From: Streptomyces griseoaurantiacus
GTDB taxonomy: Bacteria > Actinomycetota > Actinomycetes > Streptomycetales > Streptomycetaceae
NCBI GenBank assembly: GCA_014656015.1
Contig: BNBP01000002.1
Location: 62,001-126,000 of the forward strand
Direction: 5' to 3'
DNA: 64,000 nucleotides
In this document: positions 42,946-52,274 of the stretch, piece by piece
Position numbering within the stretch: position 1 is the first letter of the stretch
How the letters are laid out: each line of letters opens with the position of its first letter
The notes under the pieces: generated by a model
The model's database searches: none
Told to the model about the DNA's origin: nothing
Seen by the model: only the letters and a program-made list of their open reading frames with translations
Made by a program: the position numbers and the translations under genes

Positions 42946-44481
42946 GTGGGATCCACCTGGCGGCGCCGGGCCCGGCGGGCGGCGGCCGTGCTGGCGCCGG
43001 TACTGCTGGTCTCCGGCTGCGTGGGTTCGTCGGACGCCCCGAAGGCGCGTCCGACCACCGCGCCCTCCACGTCCGGGCCCGGGCACCCGGCCCGGGTGTG
43101 CGCGAAGCCCCCGGCGGGACCGGCGAAGGCGCCGGCGGGCGCGGTCACGGTCGACCCCTCGGTCGTCGGCGACCTCGCGGAGAAGACGAAGAGCCACCCG
43201 GCGCACACCACGTTCTGGCTGAAGCCCGGCAGGCACCGGCTCGACAAGGACCGCTTCTCCCAGGTCGTCCCCAAGAAGGGCGACCGCTACCTCGGCGCGC
43301 CGGGAGCCGTGCTCGACGGCCGGAAGACCAACCAGTACGCCTTCGGCGGCTCCGCCACCGACGTCACCCTCAGCCATCTGACCGTGCAGGGCTTCGTCGC
43401 CCCGCAGGACGAGGGCGTCGTCAATCACGACTCGGCCGACGGATGGGTGATCGAGCACTCGGTGATCCAGCGCAACAGCGGCGCAGGGCTGATGGCCGGC
43501 GCCCGCCAGACGGTCCGCGGCAACTGCCTGCGCGGCAACGGGCAGTACGGCATGAACGCGTACAAGGGCGACGGCCCCCTGCGCGACCTGGTGGTGAAGG
43601 GCAACGAGATCACCGGCAACAACACCGGCGACTGGGAGCGGCGCCGGCCGGGCTGCGGCTGCACCGGGGGCGTCAAGTTCTGGGCCGTGGACGGCGCCGA
43701 CGTCAGCGGCAACTGGGTGCACGAGAACCGGGGTACCGGGCTGTGGGCCGACACCAACAACAACGACTTCCGCATCGAGGACAACCTGCTGGAGGCCAAC
43801 GACGGTGCCGCGCTCATCTACGAGACCAGCTACAACGCGGTCGTCCGGGACAACGTCATCCGGCGCAACAACTGGGTGGAGGGCCGCAAGTACGCCGACC
43901 GCGGCGACACCTTCCCCTTCGCGACGGTCTACGTGTCCGAGTCCGGCGGGGAGCCGCGCGTCCCGGCCCGTACGGACAAGCTGGAGATCTACCGGAACGT
44001 GCTGGAGGACAACTGGTCCGGCATCACCCTCTGGGAGAACGCCGACCGGTTCTGCAACAGCCCCGCGAACACCTCCTCCGGTGACTGCACCCTGCTCGTG
44101 AAGCGGAAGAAGCGCTGCGCGCAGCCGGGCATCGCCGAGGCGCCGCTCTACGCGGACTGCCGCTGGAGGACCCAGCGGGTGGACATCCACGCCAACCGCT
44201 TCGTCCTGGACAAGTCCGTCCTCGGCTGCACGGTGAAGTGCGACCGGATGGCGGTGCTGGCCAACTACGGCACGTATCCCGACTGGTCGCCGTACAAGGG
44301 CGAGAAGGTGGCCGAGGCCATCACCCGCGAGCAGCACAACCGGTGGTACGACAACGTCTACGTCGGGCCGTGGACGTTCGTCGCCCACGACCCGAGCCGG
44401 GTGCTCGATGCCCAGGAATGGCAGGCCGCGCCCTACCGGCAGGACAAGAGCAGTGCGTTCGACACACCGGTGGGGGGCTGA
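42946..44481 (+). CDS. right-handed beta-helix lipoprotein
   Basis: 511 residues. A basic signal with lipobox LLVSGC (Cys25) targets it to the outer face of the membrane. After a Thr/Pro/Ser linker, repeated short strands with Asn ladders (VTLSHLTVQGF, WVIEHSVIQRNSGAGL, FRIEDNLLEANDGAALIYET, LEIYRNVLEDNWSGITL) indicate a parallel beta-helix, a fold used by polysaccharide lyases and mannuronan C5-epimerases. It could modify the exported polymer (inference). The GTG start follows GGAGGAGG. The upstream 77 bp hold a 21-bp-period ACCGACCACCGA repeat. Confidence 0.85.
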   Translation: MGSTWRRRARRAAAVLAPVLLVSGCVGSSDAPKARPTTAPSTSGPGHPARVCAKPPAGPAKAPAGAVTVDPSVVGDLAEKTKSHPAHTTFWLKPGRHRLDKDRFSQVVPKKGDRYLGAPGAVLDGRKTNQYAFGGSATDVTLSHLTVQGFVAPQDEGVVNHDSADGWVIEHSVIQRNSGAGLMAGARQTVRGNCLRGNGQYGMNAYKGDGPLRDLVVKGNEITGNNTGDWERRRPGCGCTGGVKFWAVDGADVSGNWVHENRGTGLWADTNNNDFRIEDNLLEANDGAALIYETSYNAVVRDNVIRRNNWVEGRKYADRGDTFPFATVYVSESGGEPRVPARTDKLEIYRNVLEDNWSGITLWENADRFCNSPANTSSGDCTLLVKRKKRCAQPGIAEAPLYADCRWRTQRVDIHANRFVLDKSVLGCTVKCDRMAVLANYGTYPDWSPYKGEKVAEAITREQHNRWYDNVYVGPWTFVAHDPSRVLDAQEWQAAPYRQDKSSAFDTPVGG

Positions 44482-44482
44482 G

Positions 44483-45946
44483 ATGCGCGTGGATCCGCAC
44501 GAGGAGCGCGAACCGGCCGGACGGGCCGGACAGGACGGACAGGACGGACAGGACGGACGAGCCTGGCAGGACGGACGGGCCTGGCAGGACGGGGCGGGCA
44601 CGGCGGCGGACACGGCGGTGGACACGGCGGTGGACACGGCGACGGGCACGGTGGTGGACACCCGGCCCGGTGCCGAGCCGCCCCCCGCCGCCCGCACGCC
44701 GCGGACCGTCGGGGTCGTCTGGGGCCTGCTGGTCCTCAACACCCTCGGCTCCGCCGGGGCGGAGACCATCGTCCCGCTGCCCCGCTCCCTCATCCAGATG
44801 GTCACCATGGGCGCGCTGGTCCTCGCCTTCGCCCTGGCGCTCCTCGTCAATCCCCGGCTGCGCGTGCGGGGCGGGGCCTTCCTGTCCCTGCTCACCCTGC
44901 TGCTCGTGTCGAGCGTCCTGTCCAGCGCCGGTCTGGGCTCCGGGTTCGGGGCGCTGTTCCGCTGCGGCCGGCTCGCACTGTTCCTCGGCACGCTGTGGCT
45001 GCTGAGCCGCTGGTGGGACGGGAGCCACACCTTCGTTCGGCACCACATCCGGGCGTACTTCCTGGTGCTCGGCTCGGTCGCCGCCGGGGCGCTCGTCTCC
45101 CCGGGGACGGCGCTGCCGGACCTGTACGGGGGGCGGCTGGTGGGCGCGCTGTGGCCGCTCACCCCGCCACAGATCGGCCAGTACGCCGCCGTGATCACCG
45201 GTCTCGCCGTGCTGCTCCTGCTGGGCCGCCGCACCGACCGGCGGAGCGCGACGGTGGTCGTCGTGCCCTCGCTGGTGCTGCTCGCGCTCACCCACACCCG
45301 CACCGCCACGCTCGGCCTGCTCGTGGGACTGCTGCTGGCGATCGGCTCGCTCTTCCTGAGCAGCGCCGCCGCCCGCCGCTTCTTCACCTGGACGGTGGTG
45401 GTCGCCGCCGTGGCGGCGGTGGGCTTCGGCTCGGCGCTGCAGGCGTGGTTCCTGCGCGGGCAGGACGAGGAGAACTTCTCCAGCCTGACCGGCCGGGCCA
45501 AGGTGTGGCACGCGCTGCTCGACGCGCCCCGGACCGTGACGGAGCAGGTGTTCGGCACGGGGCTCGGCGACAAGTCCTTCGACGGACTGCCCATCGACAA
45601 CAGCTGGCTGGCCGTCTACCACGAGCAGGGCCTGCTGGGCGTCTCGCTGATCGCGACGGCCCTCCTCGTCCTGGGCACCGTGGCGCTGCTGCGGCCGCCC
45701 TCGCTGTCGCGGGCCTGCGCGCTCTTCCTGATCAGCTACTGCGCCCTCGCCTCGTACACCGAGGCCGGTCTCGGCGACGCCTCGCCCTACCTGCTGCACC
45801 TGGCCGTGGCCGCCTCCCTGCTGGTGCCCCCCGCCCCGGCGCCCGCACCCCCGGCGGCGCCCGCCGCCCCGGACGCCGCCCCGCGGACGCCCGGACCCCC
45901 GCGCCGACGCGTCCCGCGCTGGGCCCGGAAACCGGAGGTTCCCTGA
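44483..45946 (+). CDS. O-antigen ligase/polymerase-like membrane protein (Wzy type)
   Basis: 487 residues with about ten membrane segments and a large central loop (RGQDEENFSSLTGRAKVWHALLDAP...GTGLGDKSF, then DNSWLAVYHEQGLLG), the pattern of Wzy/WaaL proteins. It would join repeat units at the outer face. The first 60 residues are low-complexity (GQDGQDGQDGRAWQDG and TAVDTAVDTATG) and encoded by short tandem repeats. The last 50 are Pro/Ala-rich. The ATG follows the beta-helix stop by one base. Confidence 0.85.
   Translation: MRVDPHEEREPAGRAGQDGQDGQDGRAWQDGRAWQDGAGTAADTAVDTAVDTATGTVVDTRPGAEPPPAARTPRTVGVVWGLLVLNTLGSAGAETIVPLPRSLIQMVTMGALVLAFALALLVNPRLRVRGGAFLSLLTLLLVSSVLSSAGLGSGFGALFRCGRLALFLGTLWLLSRWWDGSHTFVRHHIRAYFLVLGSVAAGALVSPGTALPDLYGGRLVGALWPLTPPQIGQYAAVITGLAVLLLLGRRTDRRSATVVVVPSLVLLALTHTRTATLGLLVGLLLAIGSLFLSSAAARRFFTWTVVVAAVAAVGFGSALQAWFLRGQDEENFSSLTGRAKVWHALLDAPRTVTEQVFGTGLGDKSFDGLPIDNSWLAVYHEQGLLGVSLIATALLVLGTVALLRPPSLSRACALFLISYCALASYTEAGLGDASPYLLHLAVAASLLVPPAPAPAPPAAPAAPDAAPRTPGPPRRRVPRWARKPEVP
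44521..44660 (+). repeat. short tandem repeats in the N-terminal coding part of the Wzy-like gene
   Basis: GGACAGGAC-type 9-bp units (44528-44557), a GCCTGGCAGGACGGACG unit duplicated at 44561-44593, and a GCGGTGGACACG 12-bp unit (about 44605-44640) are in frame and encode repetitive hydrophilic residues. Confidence 0.75.
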
Positions 45947-45948
45947 CC

Positions 45949-47229
45949 ATGCACGTGCTCGTGGTGCACAACCGCTACCGCTCGGCGCAGCCCAGCGGCG
46001 AGAACAAGGCCGTCGACCAGGAGGTGGAGCTGCTGCGCGAGGGCGGCCACGAGGTCGGGCTGTTCCAGCGGCACAGCGACGACATCGCCGCCCGCTCCCC
46101 CCTCGGCAAGGCCGCCGTGCCGCTGCTCGTGCCGTGGAATCCGGCGGTGCGCCGGGAGTTCGCCGCCCGGCTGCGGGCCGAGCGCCCCGACGTGGTGCAC
46201 GTCCACAACGTCTTCCCGCTGCTGTCGCCTGCCGTCCTGGCGGCGTGCGCGGACGCCGGGGTGCCGGCCGTGGCCACGCTGCACAACTACACCCAGATCT
46301 GCCCGCCGGGCACCCTCCAGCGGGAGGGCCACCCGTGCACCGAGTGCGTCGGCTCCTCGCCGCTGCCCGCCGTCCGGCACGGCTGCTACCGCGATTCGCG
46401 GGTGGCGACGGTGCCGCTCGCGGTGAGCCTCTCGGTCAACCGGCGGCGCTGGTGGACCGGGGTGGAGCGGTTCTTCTGCATCTCGGCGGCGCAGCGCGAG
46501 GTGCTGGTGCGGGGCGGGATGCCGGCCGAACGGCTCGCGGTGAAGCACAACTTCGTGCCGGACCCGGACCCGGCGGACCGCCGCGCGGGCCCCGGCGAGC
46601 ACCTGCTCTTCCTCGGCCGGCTCGCCGAGGCCAAGGGCGTACGGCTGCTGATGGCCGCCTGGGACGAACTCGCCGCCTCCGGGGGCGTGGGCGTGCCGCT
46701 GCTGATCGCCGGCACGGGCCCGCTGGAGGGGGAGGTCGCCGCGTGGGCGGCGGGCCGGGACGACGTGCGGTACGCGGGCCTGTACGGGCCCGAGGAGTGC
46801 CGCCGGGCGCTCGCGCGGGCGGTGGCCGTGGTGGCCCCCTCGACATGGCTGGAGGCCTTCGGGCTGGTGGCCGCGGAGGCGATGGCGGCCGGGGTCCCGG
46901 CGGTCGCCGCCGGGCACGGCGCCTTCACCGAGCTGGTCGAGGACGGGGTGAGCGGGCTGCTGCACGAGCCGGGCGAGACCGCCTCGCTGGCCCGGTGCCT
47001 GCGCCGGATCACGGCCGACCGGGAGGGCAACGAGGAGATGGGCCGGGCGGCCCGGCGCCGTTACGAGCGGGACTTCGGTCCGGCCGTCGGCCTGGAGCGC
47101 CTGGTGGAGGGGTACCGCGCCGCGCTCGCCGGGTGGTCCGGGGGCGGGGAGGGCCCGTCGCCCGTGGGGACAGAGATCACCGGCTCGCGGCGGGGGCGCC
47201 CGCGCGGGCGAAATGGGGGCAGCAGATGA
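45949..47229 (+). CDS. glycosyltransferase family 4 protein
   Basis: 426 residues, GT-B fold. The acceptor half has [16 protein letters not shown] and [14 protein letters not shown] plus a cysteine-containing segment ([18 protein letters not shown]); the donor half has [14 protein letters not shown] and the EX7E motif [24 protein letters not shown] lies ten bases before ATG 45949. It follows the Wzy-like gene with a two-base gap and overlaps the methyltransferase gene (ATGA). Confidence 0.93.
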   Translation: MHVLVVHNRYRSAQPSGENKAVDQEVELLREGGHEVGLFQRHSDDIAARSPLGKAAVPLLVPWNPAVRREFAARLRAERPDVVHVHNVFPLLSPAVLAACADAGVPAVATLHNYTQICPPGTLQREGHPCTECVGSSPLPAVRHGCYRDSRVATVPLAVSLSVNRRRWWTGVERFFCISAAQREVLVRGGMPAERLAVKHNFVPDPDPADRRAGPGEHLLFLGRLAEAKGVRLLMAAWDELAASGGVGVPLLIAGTGPLEGEVAAWAAGRDDVRYAGLYGPEECRRALARAVAVVAPSTWLEAFGLVAAEAMAAGVPAVAAGHGAFTELVEDGVSGLLHEPGETASLARCLRRITADREGNEEMGRAARRRYERDFGPAVGLERLVEGYRAALAGWSGGGEGPSPVGTEITGSRRGRPRGRNGGSR

Positions 47230-48461
47230 CACGATGCCGACTGTGCGGCTCGGCGGCGCTGGAGAGCGTCGTCGACCTGGGGGCGACCCCGCCGTGCGAG
47301 AGCTTCCTCGCCGAGGAGCAACTCGACCTGCCGGAACCGGCGTTCCCGCTGCACCTGCGGGTGTGCACCGACTGCTGGCTGGCGCAGATCCCGCCGCTGA
47401 TCACTCCGGAGGACACGTTCACGCAGTACGCGTACTTCTCCTCCTACTCGACGTCCTGGGTGGAGCACGCGCGCTCCTTCGTCGCCGGTGCCGTGGACCG
47501 GCTGGGGCTCGGCCCCGAGGCCTTCGTGGTCGAGGTCGCGAGCAACGACGGGTATCTGCTCAAGCACCTGGTGGACCGGGGGATCCGCTGCCTGGGCGTC
47601 GAGCCCTCGGTGAACGTGGGCGCGGCGGCCCGGGAGGCGGGGGTGCCGACCCTCACCGCGTTCCTCGACCCGGGGACCGGGGCGGGCGTCCGCGCGGAGC
47701 ACGGCCCGGCGGACCTGGTCGTGGCCAACAACGTGTACGCGCACATCCCGGACGTGGTCGGCTTCACCGAAGGGCTGCGGGCGCTGGTCGCGGACGACGG
47801 CTGGGTCTCGATCGAGGTGCAGCACCTGCTCACCCTGATCGAGGAGAACCAGTACGACACGATCTACCACGAGCACTTCCAGTACTACACGGTGGCGGCC
47901 GCGGCCCGGGCGCTGGCGAGCGGCGGACTGACCCTCGTGGACGTCGAACTGCTGCCCACGCACGGCGGGTCCATCCGGCTGTGGGCCCGGCCCGAAGGGG
48001 TGGCCGGTGAGCCCTCGGCCCGGGTGACCGAGGTGCTGGACCGCGAGAAGGCGGCCGGGCTGCGGGAACTGTCCGGGTACACCGAGTTCTCCGCCCGGGT
48101 GGCCAAGGTGCGCCGGGACCTGCTGCGGTTCCTCATCGACGCGGCCGAGCGGGGCGAGACGGTCGTCGGCTACGGCGCCCCGGGCAAGGGCAACACCCTG
48201 CTCAACCACTGCGGCATCCGCCCCGACCTGCTGCCGTACACCGTCGACCGCAACCCCTACAAGCACGGCAGGTTCACCCCCGGCACCCGCATCCCGATCC
48301 TGGAACCGGAGCGGATCGCCGCCGACCGGCCGGACTACGTCCTCGTCCTGCCGTGGAACCTGCGGGCCGAGCTGACCGAGCAGCTGTCCTTCGTCCACGA
48401 ATGGGGCGGCCGGCTGGTCTTCCCCATACCGGAACTGAGCATTGTCGAGGTGGGGCCGTGA
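47226..48461 (+). CDS. SAM-dependent sugar C-methyltransferase (TylC3-like)
   Basis: 411 residues with three parts: an N-terminal zinc-binding domain (CRLCG, later CTDC), a SAM-binding core (FVVEVASNDGYLLKHL) and a C-terminal domain with VGYGAPGKGNTLLNHC. This is the architecture of NDP-4-keto-hexose 3-C-methyltransferases that create branched sugars. EHFQYYT is the conserved catalytic-region motif. It implies a 4-keto sugar nucleotide intermediate. Overlaps exist at both ends with neighbouring genes. Confidence 0.9.
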   Translation: MTRCRLCGSAALESVVDLGATPPCESFLAEEQLDLPEPAFPLHLRVCTDCWLAQIPPLITPEDTFTQYAYFSSYSTSWVEHARSFVAGAVDRLGLGPEAFVVEVASNDGYLLKHLVDRGIRCLGVEPSVNVGAAAREAGVPTLTAFLDPGTGAGVRAEHGPADLVVANNVYAHIPDVVGFTEGLRALVADDGWVSIEVQHLLTLIEENQYDTIYHEHFQYYTVAAAARALASGGLTLVDVELLPTHGGSIRLWARPEGVAGEPSARVTEVLDREKAAGLRELSGYTEFSARVAKVRRDLLRFLIDAAERGETVVGYGAPGKGNTLLNHCGIRPDLLPYTVDRNPYKHGRFTPGTRIPILEPERIAADRPDYVLVLPWNLRAELTEQLSFVHEWGGRLVFPIPELSIVEVGP

Positions 48462-49252
48462 AGGTCGTCCTGTTCTGCGGCGGTTACGGGATGCGGATGC
48501 GCAACGGCACCGCCGACGACGTGCCCAAGCCGATGGCGATGGTCGGCCCGCGCCCGCTGATCTGGCACGTCATGCGCTACTACGCCCACTACGGACACAC
48601 CGAGTTCATCCTGTGCCTGGGCTACGGCGCCCATCACATCAAGGACTTCTTCCTCCACTACGAGGAGACGACGTCCAACGACTTCGTGCTGCGCGGCGGG
48701 CGCACCGAGCTGCTGTCCACCGACATCTCCGACTGGACGATCACCTTCGCGGGCACCGGGATCGAGTCGCCGATCGGGGAGCGGCTGCGCCGGGTGCGGC
48801 ACCACCTCGACGGGGACGAGATGTTCCTCGCCAACTACGCCGACGTGCTCACCGACGCCCCGCTGCCCGAGATGATCGACCGCTTCGAGCGGCGGGACGC
48901 CGGCGCCTCGATGATGGTGGTGCCGCCGCAGTCCTCCTTCCACTGCGTGGAGCTGGGCGAGGACGGCCTGGTGGGCGGCATCACCCCGGTGAGCGAGCTG
49001 CCGCTGTGGGAGAACGGCGGCTACTTCGTGCTCCGGCAGGAGGTCTTCGACCACATCCCGGAGAACGGCGACCTGGTCGCCGACGGCTGCGCGCAGCTCG
49101 CCAAGCAGGGGCGGCTGGTGGCGCACCGGCACCGCGGCTTCTGGCGGCCGACCGACACCGTCAAGGAGCGGGCCGCGCTCGACGCCTCCTACGCCCGCGG
49201 CGAGCGCCCCTGGGCCGTGTGGGAACGGGACCGCGCGGCGGTGGACGCGTGA
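48458..49252 (+). CDS. sugar-1-phosphate nucleotidyltransferase, RfbF (glucose-1-phosphate cytidylyltransferase)-like
   Basis: 264 residues. The nucleotide loop is FCGGYGMRMR followed by the KPM motif (VPKPMAMVG); PLIWHVMRYYAHYGHTEFILCLGY and GERLRRVRHHL resemble RfbF, which makes CDP-glucose. No CDP-glucose 4,6-dehydratase is nearby, so the nucleotide and sugar are not certain. The GTG start overlaps the methyltransferase stop. Confidence 0.85.
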   Translation: MKVVLFCGGYGMRMRNGTADDVPKPMAMVGPRPLIWHVMRYYAHYGHTEFILCLGYGAHHIKDFFLHYEETTSNDFVLRGGRTELLSTDISDWTITFAGTGIESPIGERLRRVRHHLDGDEMFLANYADVLTDAPLPEMIDRFERRDAGASMMVVPPQSSFHCVELGEDGLVGGITPVSELPLWENGGYFVLRQEVFDHIPENGDLVADGCAQLAKQGRLVAHRHRGFWRPTDTVKERAALDASYARGERPWAVWERDRAAVDA

Positions 49253-49896
49253 GAGGGCTCGGGACCGGCCCCCTGGAGCGGATCGTCGCGGTGGGCGCGC
49301 ACTGCGACGACATCGCCCTCGGCGCCGGCGGCACCCTGCTGACGGCCTGCCGCGCGCACCCCGGGCTCCGCGTGGACGCGCTCGTCCTCACCGGGGGCGG
49401 CGGGGAGCGCGAGGAGGAGGAGCGGGCCGCGCTGGCCGCGTTCTGCCCGGGCGCCGACCTGCGGCCGACCGTGCTCAAGCTGCCGGACGGGCGGATACCC
49501 GGGCGCTGGGAGGAGGCCAAGGCGGCCGTCGAGGAGCTGCGCGGGCGGACCGAGCCGGACCTCGTGCTCGCCCCGCGCACCGAGGACGCCCACCAGGACC
49601 ACCGCTGCCTGGCGCGGCTGGTCCCCAGCGCGTTCCGCGACCACCTCGTCCTCGGCTACGAGATCGTCAAGTGGGACGGCGACCTCGCCCGCCCCACGGC
49701 GTACCAGCCGCTGTCCCCGGAGACCGCCGAGGACAAGGTGCGGCTGCTGCAGGAGCACTACCCCTCGCAGCGGCACCGGCCCTGGTACGACCGGGAGGCC
49801 TTCCTCGGCCTGGCCCGGATCCGCGGCATCGAATGCCACGCGCGGTACGCCGAGGCGTTCGCGGTCACCAAACTCACTCTCACGCTGGGGGAATGA
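49249..49896 (+). CDS. PIG-L/LmbE family deacetylase
   Basis: 215 residues. The zinc motif reads AHCDD (His18, Asp20, Asp21) rather than the usual AHPDD, with the third ligand in HQDH (115-118). Family members remove N-acetyl groups from sugars, so it may deacetylate an amino sugar in the pathway. The GTG start overlaps the previous gene (GTGA). No signal peptide, so cytoplasmic. Confidence 0.88.
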   Translation: MRGLGTGPLERIVAVGAHCDDIALGAGGTLLTACRAHPGLRVDALVLTGGGGEREEEERAALAAFCPGADLRPTVLKLPDGRIPGRWEEAKAAVEELRGRTEPDLVLAPRTEDAHQDHRCLARLVPSAFRDHLVLGYEIVKWDGDLARPTAYQPLSPETAEDKVRLLQEHYPSQRHRPWYDREAFLGLARIRGIECHARYAEAFAVTKLTLTLGE

Positions 49897-49899
49897 ACT

Positions 49900-50964
49900 G
49901 TGCGCGTACTGCTGACCGGACACCAGGGCTACCTGGGCAGCGTGATGGCCCCGGTACTGGCCGCCGCCGGACACGAGGTCCTCGGCCTGGACTCCGGCCT
50001 GTTCGCCGACTGCGTCCTCGGCCCTGCGCCCGCCGACCCGCCGGGGGTCGGGGTCTCCCCTGCTCGAGCGGAGCCGAGAGCTCGGGGAAGGGTGGACCTG
50101 CGGGACCTGACTGCCGAGCACGTGGCCGGGGTGGACGCCGTGATCCACCTGGCGGCGCTCTCCAACGACCCGCTGGGCTCGCTGGCGCCGGAACTCACCT
50201 ACGACATCAACCACCACGCCTCGGTGCGCCTGGCCCGGCTGGCCCGTGAGGCGGGGGTGCGGCGCTTCCTGTACGCCTCCACCTGCTCGGTCTACGGGGC
50301 CGCCGGCGGCGGCGAACTCGTCGGCGAGGACGCCCCGTTGCGCCCGGTGACGCCGTACGCGGAGTCCAAGGTCCGGGTGGAGGACGACCTGCACGCCCTC
50401 GCCGACGAGGACTTCACCCCGGTGTTCATGCGCAACGCCACCGCCTTCGGCTTCTCGCCCCGGCTGCGCGCGGACATCGTGCTGAACAACCTGGTGGGCC
50501 ACGCGCTGCTGTCCGGCGAGGTGCTCGTCATGTCCGACGGCACCCCCTGGCGTCCGCTGGTGCACGCCGCCGACATCGCCCGCGCCTTCGCCGCCGCGCT
50601 GACCGCGCCCCGGGAGGCCGTGCACGACCGGGCCTTCAACATCGGCAGCGAGGTCAACAACGTCACGGTCGCCGAGATCGCCGAGCAGGTCGCGGCGGCG
50701 GTGCCCGGCTCCGAGGTGGTCATCACCGGGGAGACGGGGGCCGACCCGCGCTCCTACCGGGTGGACTTCTCCCGGTTCCGGGCCGCGGTCCCCGGCTTCG
50801 ACTGCGAGTGGACCGTCAAACAGGGGGCGATCGAACTCGTCGACGCGTATCAGCGGTTCGGGCTCTCCCGGCACGACTTCGAGCGCCGCTTCACCCGGCT
50901 CGCCGTGCTCCGCACGGCCATCGAAGCGGGCGCGGTCGACGACACCCTGCGGTGGCGCCGATGA
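49900..50964 (+). CDS. NAD-dependent epimerase/dehydratase (extended SDR) carrying an inserted repeat
   Basis: 354 residues. The Rossmann motif is TGHQGYLG and the catalytic set is STCSVYG and YAESK. Homologous proteins known to me run directly from the GPAPADPP region into VDLRDLT. Here about 16 residues (PGVGVSPARAEPRARG) intervene, encoded by a Streptomyces-type palindrome. The frame stays open. It may epimerise or reduce a 4-keto sugar nucleotide. The GTG follows GGGGGA by seven bases, and the stop overlaps the next ATG. Confidence 0.88.
   Translation: MRVLLTGHQGYLGSVMAPVLAAAGHEVLGLDSGLFADCVLGPAPADPPGVGVSPARAEPRARGRVDLRDLTAEHVAGVDAVIHLAALSNDPLGSLAPELTYDINHHASVRLARLAREAGVRRFLYASTCSVYGAAGGGELVGEDAPLRPVTPYAESKVRVEDDLHALADEDFTPVFMRNATAFGFSPRLRADIVLNNLVGHALLSGEVLVMSDGTPWRPLVHAADIARAFAAALTAPREAVHDRAFNIGSEVNNVTVAEIAEQVAAAVPGSEVVITGETGADPRSYRVDFSRFRAAVPGFDCEWTVKQGAIELVDAYQRFGLSRHDFERRFTRLAVLRTAIEAGAVDDTLRWRR
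50044..50094. repeat. Streptomyces-type palindromic repeat inserted in frame in the epimerase gene
   Basis: GGGTCTCCCCTGCTCGAGC, GGAGCCGAGAGCTCGGGG and AAGGGTGG form an imperfect hairpin (CCCC/GGGG outer pairs, GCTCG/CGAG inner pairs). I recognise the type from many Streptomyces intergenic regions. Here it lies inside a coding sequence and keeps the frame. Confidence 0.65.
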
Positions 50965-52274
50965 CCGCGGCGAGTGAGGAGAGGGTGCCCGCGGGTGCCG
51001 GGGGCTCGTCCGCGGCCGAGATGTACGCGCTGGTGGAGCGGCTGTACCCGCTGTGCCGGAGCATCACGGGCGACGGGGTGCGCGCCACCCTGGACATCGT
51101 CGGCGAGTACCTCCCGCTCCGGGTGCACGAGGTGCCGACCGGCACCCAGGTGCTGGACTGGACGATCCCGCAGGAGTGGAACATCCGGGACGCCTACATC
51201 GCGGATGCCGCCGGCCGCCGGGTCGTCGACTTCCGCGCCTCCAGCCTGCACGTGCTCGGCTACAGCGTGCCGGTGTTCGCACGGATGCCGCTGTCGGAGC
51301 TGCGGGCCCATCTGCACACCCTGCCCGAGCATCCGTCCTGGGTGCCGTACCGCACCAGCTACTACACGCCGACCTGGGGGTTCTGCCTGGCCCAGGACAC
51401 CCTGGACGCGCTGCCCGAAGGCGAGTACGAGGTGCGGATCGACTCCACCCTCACCGACGGACACCTCACCTACGCCGAGCACGTGGTCCCCGGGCAGGTC
51501 CCCGAGGAGGTGCTCGTCTCCTGCCACGTCTGCCACCCCTCGCTGGCCAACGACAACCTGGCCGGCATCGCGGTCGCGACGTACCTGGCCCGTGAACTGG
51601 CCGCGCGCGAGCCCTACTACACCTACCGGTTCGTGTTCGCGCCCGGCACCGTCGGGGCGATCACCTGGCTGGCCCGGAACCGGGAGCGGGTCGGCAAGGT
51701 CGAGCACGGCCTGGTGCTGGCCTGTGCGGGCGACCCCGGGCAGTTGACGTACAAGCGCAGCCGGCGTGGCGACGCGGAGATCGACCGGGTGCTGCGGCAC
51801 GTCCTGTCCTCCTCCGAACGCCCGCACCGGATCACCGAGTTCACCCCGTACGGCTACGACGAGCGGCAGTACTGCTCCCCCGGCTTCGACCTGGGCGTGG
51901 GCTCCCTCACCCGGACCCCGTACGCCGCCTATCCCGAGTACCACACCTCGGCGGACGACCTGGACTTCGTCTCGCCCGAGGCGATGGCGGACACCCTCGC
52001 GGTGTGCCGCGAGGCCTTCGCCGTCCTGGACCGCAACCGGCGGTACGTCAACCTGAGCCCCTACGGGGAACCGCAGTTGGGCCGGCGAGGGCTGTACGAC
52101 TCCCTCGGCGGCCGCAGCGACGCCAAGCAGGCGCAGATGGCGATGCTCTGGGTGCTGAACCTCGCCGACGGCACGCACAGCCTGCTCGACGTCGCCGAGC
52201 GGGCGGGGCTGCCCTTCGACGCCGTCGCCGACGCCGCGGACGCCCTGCACGGCGCCGGGCTGCTCAAGGCATGA
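50961..52274 (+). CDS. DUF4910 / aminopeptidase-like protein
   Basis: 437 residues. A peptidase-like core has CHVCHPSLANDNLAG and YHTSADDLDFV, resembling M28-type zinc sites, and the last 80 residues look like a winged helix (AQMAMLWVLNLADGTHSLLDVAERAGLPF). Proteins of this kind recur in O-antigen and exopolysaccharide clusters beside PIG-L, class III aminotransferase and RmlC-like genes, and their reaction is not established. It may process an amide-linked sugar substituent rather than peptides (inference). Confidence 0.82.
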   Translation: MTAASEERVPAGAGGSSAAEMYALVERLYPLCRSITGDGVRATLDIVGEYLPLRVHEVPTGTQVLDWTIPQEWNIRDAYIADAAGRRVVDFRASSLHVLGYSVPVFARMPLSELRAHLHTLPEHPSWVPYRTSYYTPTWGFCLAQDTLDALPEGEYEVRIDSTLTDGHLTYAEHVVPGQVPEEVLVSCHVCHPSLANDNLAGIAVATYLARELAAREPYYTYRFVFAPGTVGAITWLARNRERVGKVEHGLVLACAGDPGQLTYKRSRRGDAEIDRVLRHVLSSSERPHRITEFTPYGYDERQYCSPGFDLGVGSLTRTPYAAYPEYHTSADDLDFVSPEAMADTLAVCREAFAVLDRNRRYVNLSPYGEPQLGRRGLYDSLGGRSDAKQAQMAMLWVLNLADGTHSLLDVAERAGLPFDAVADAADALHGAGLLKA

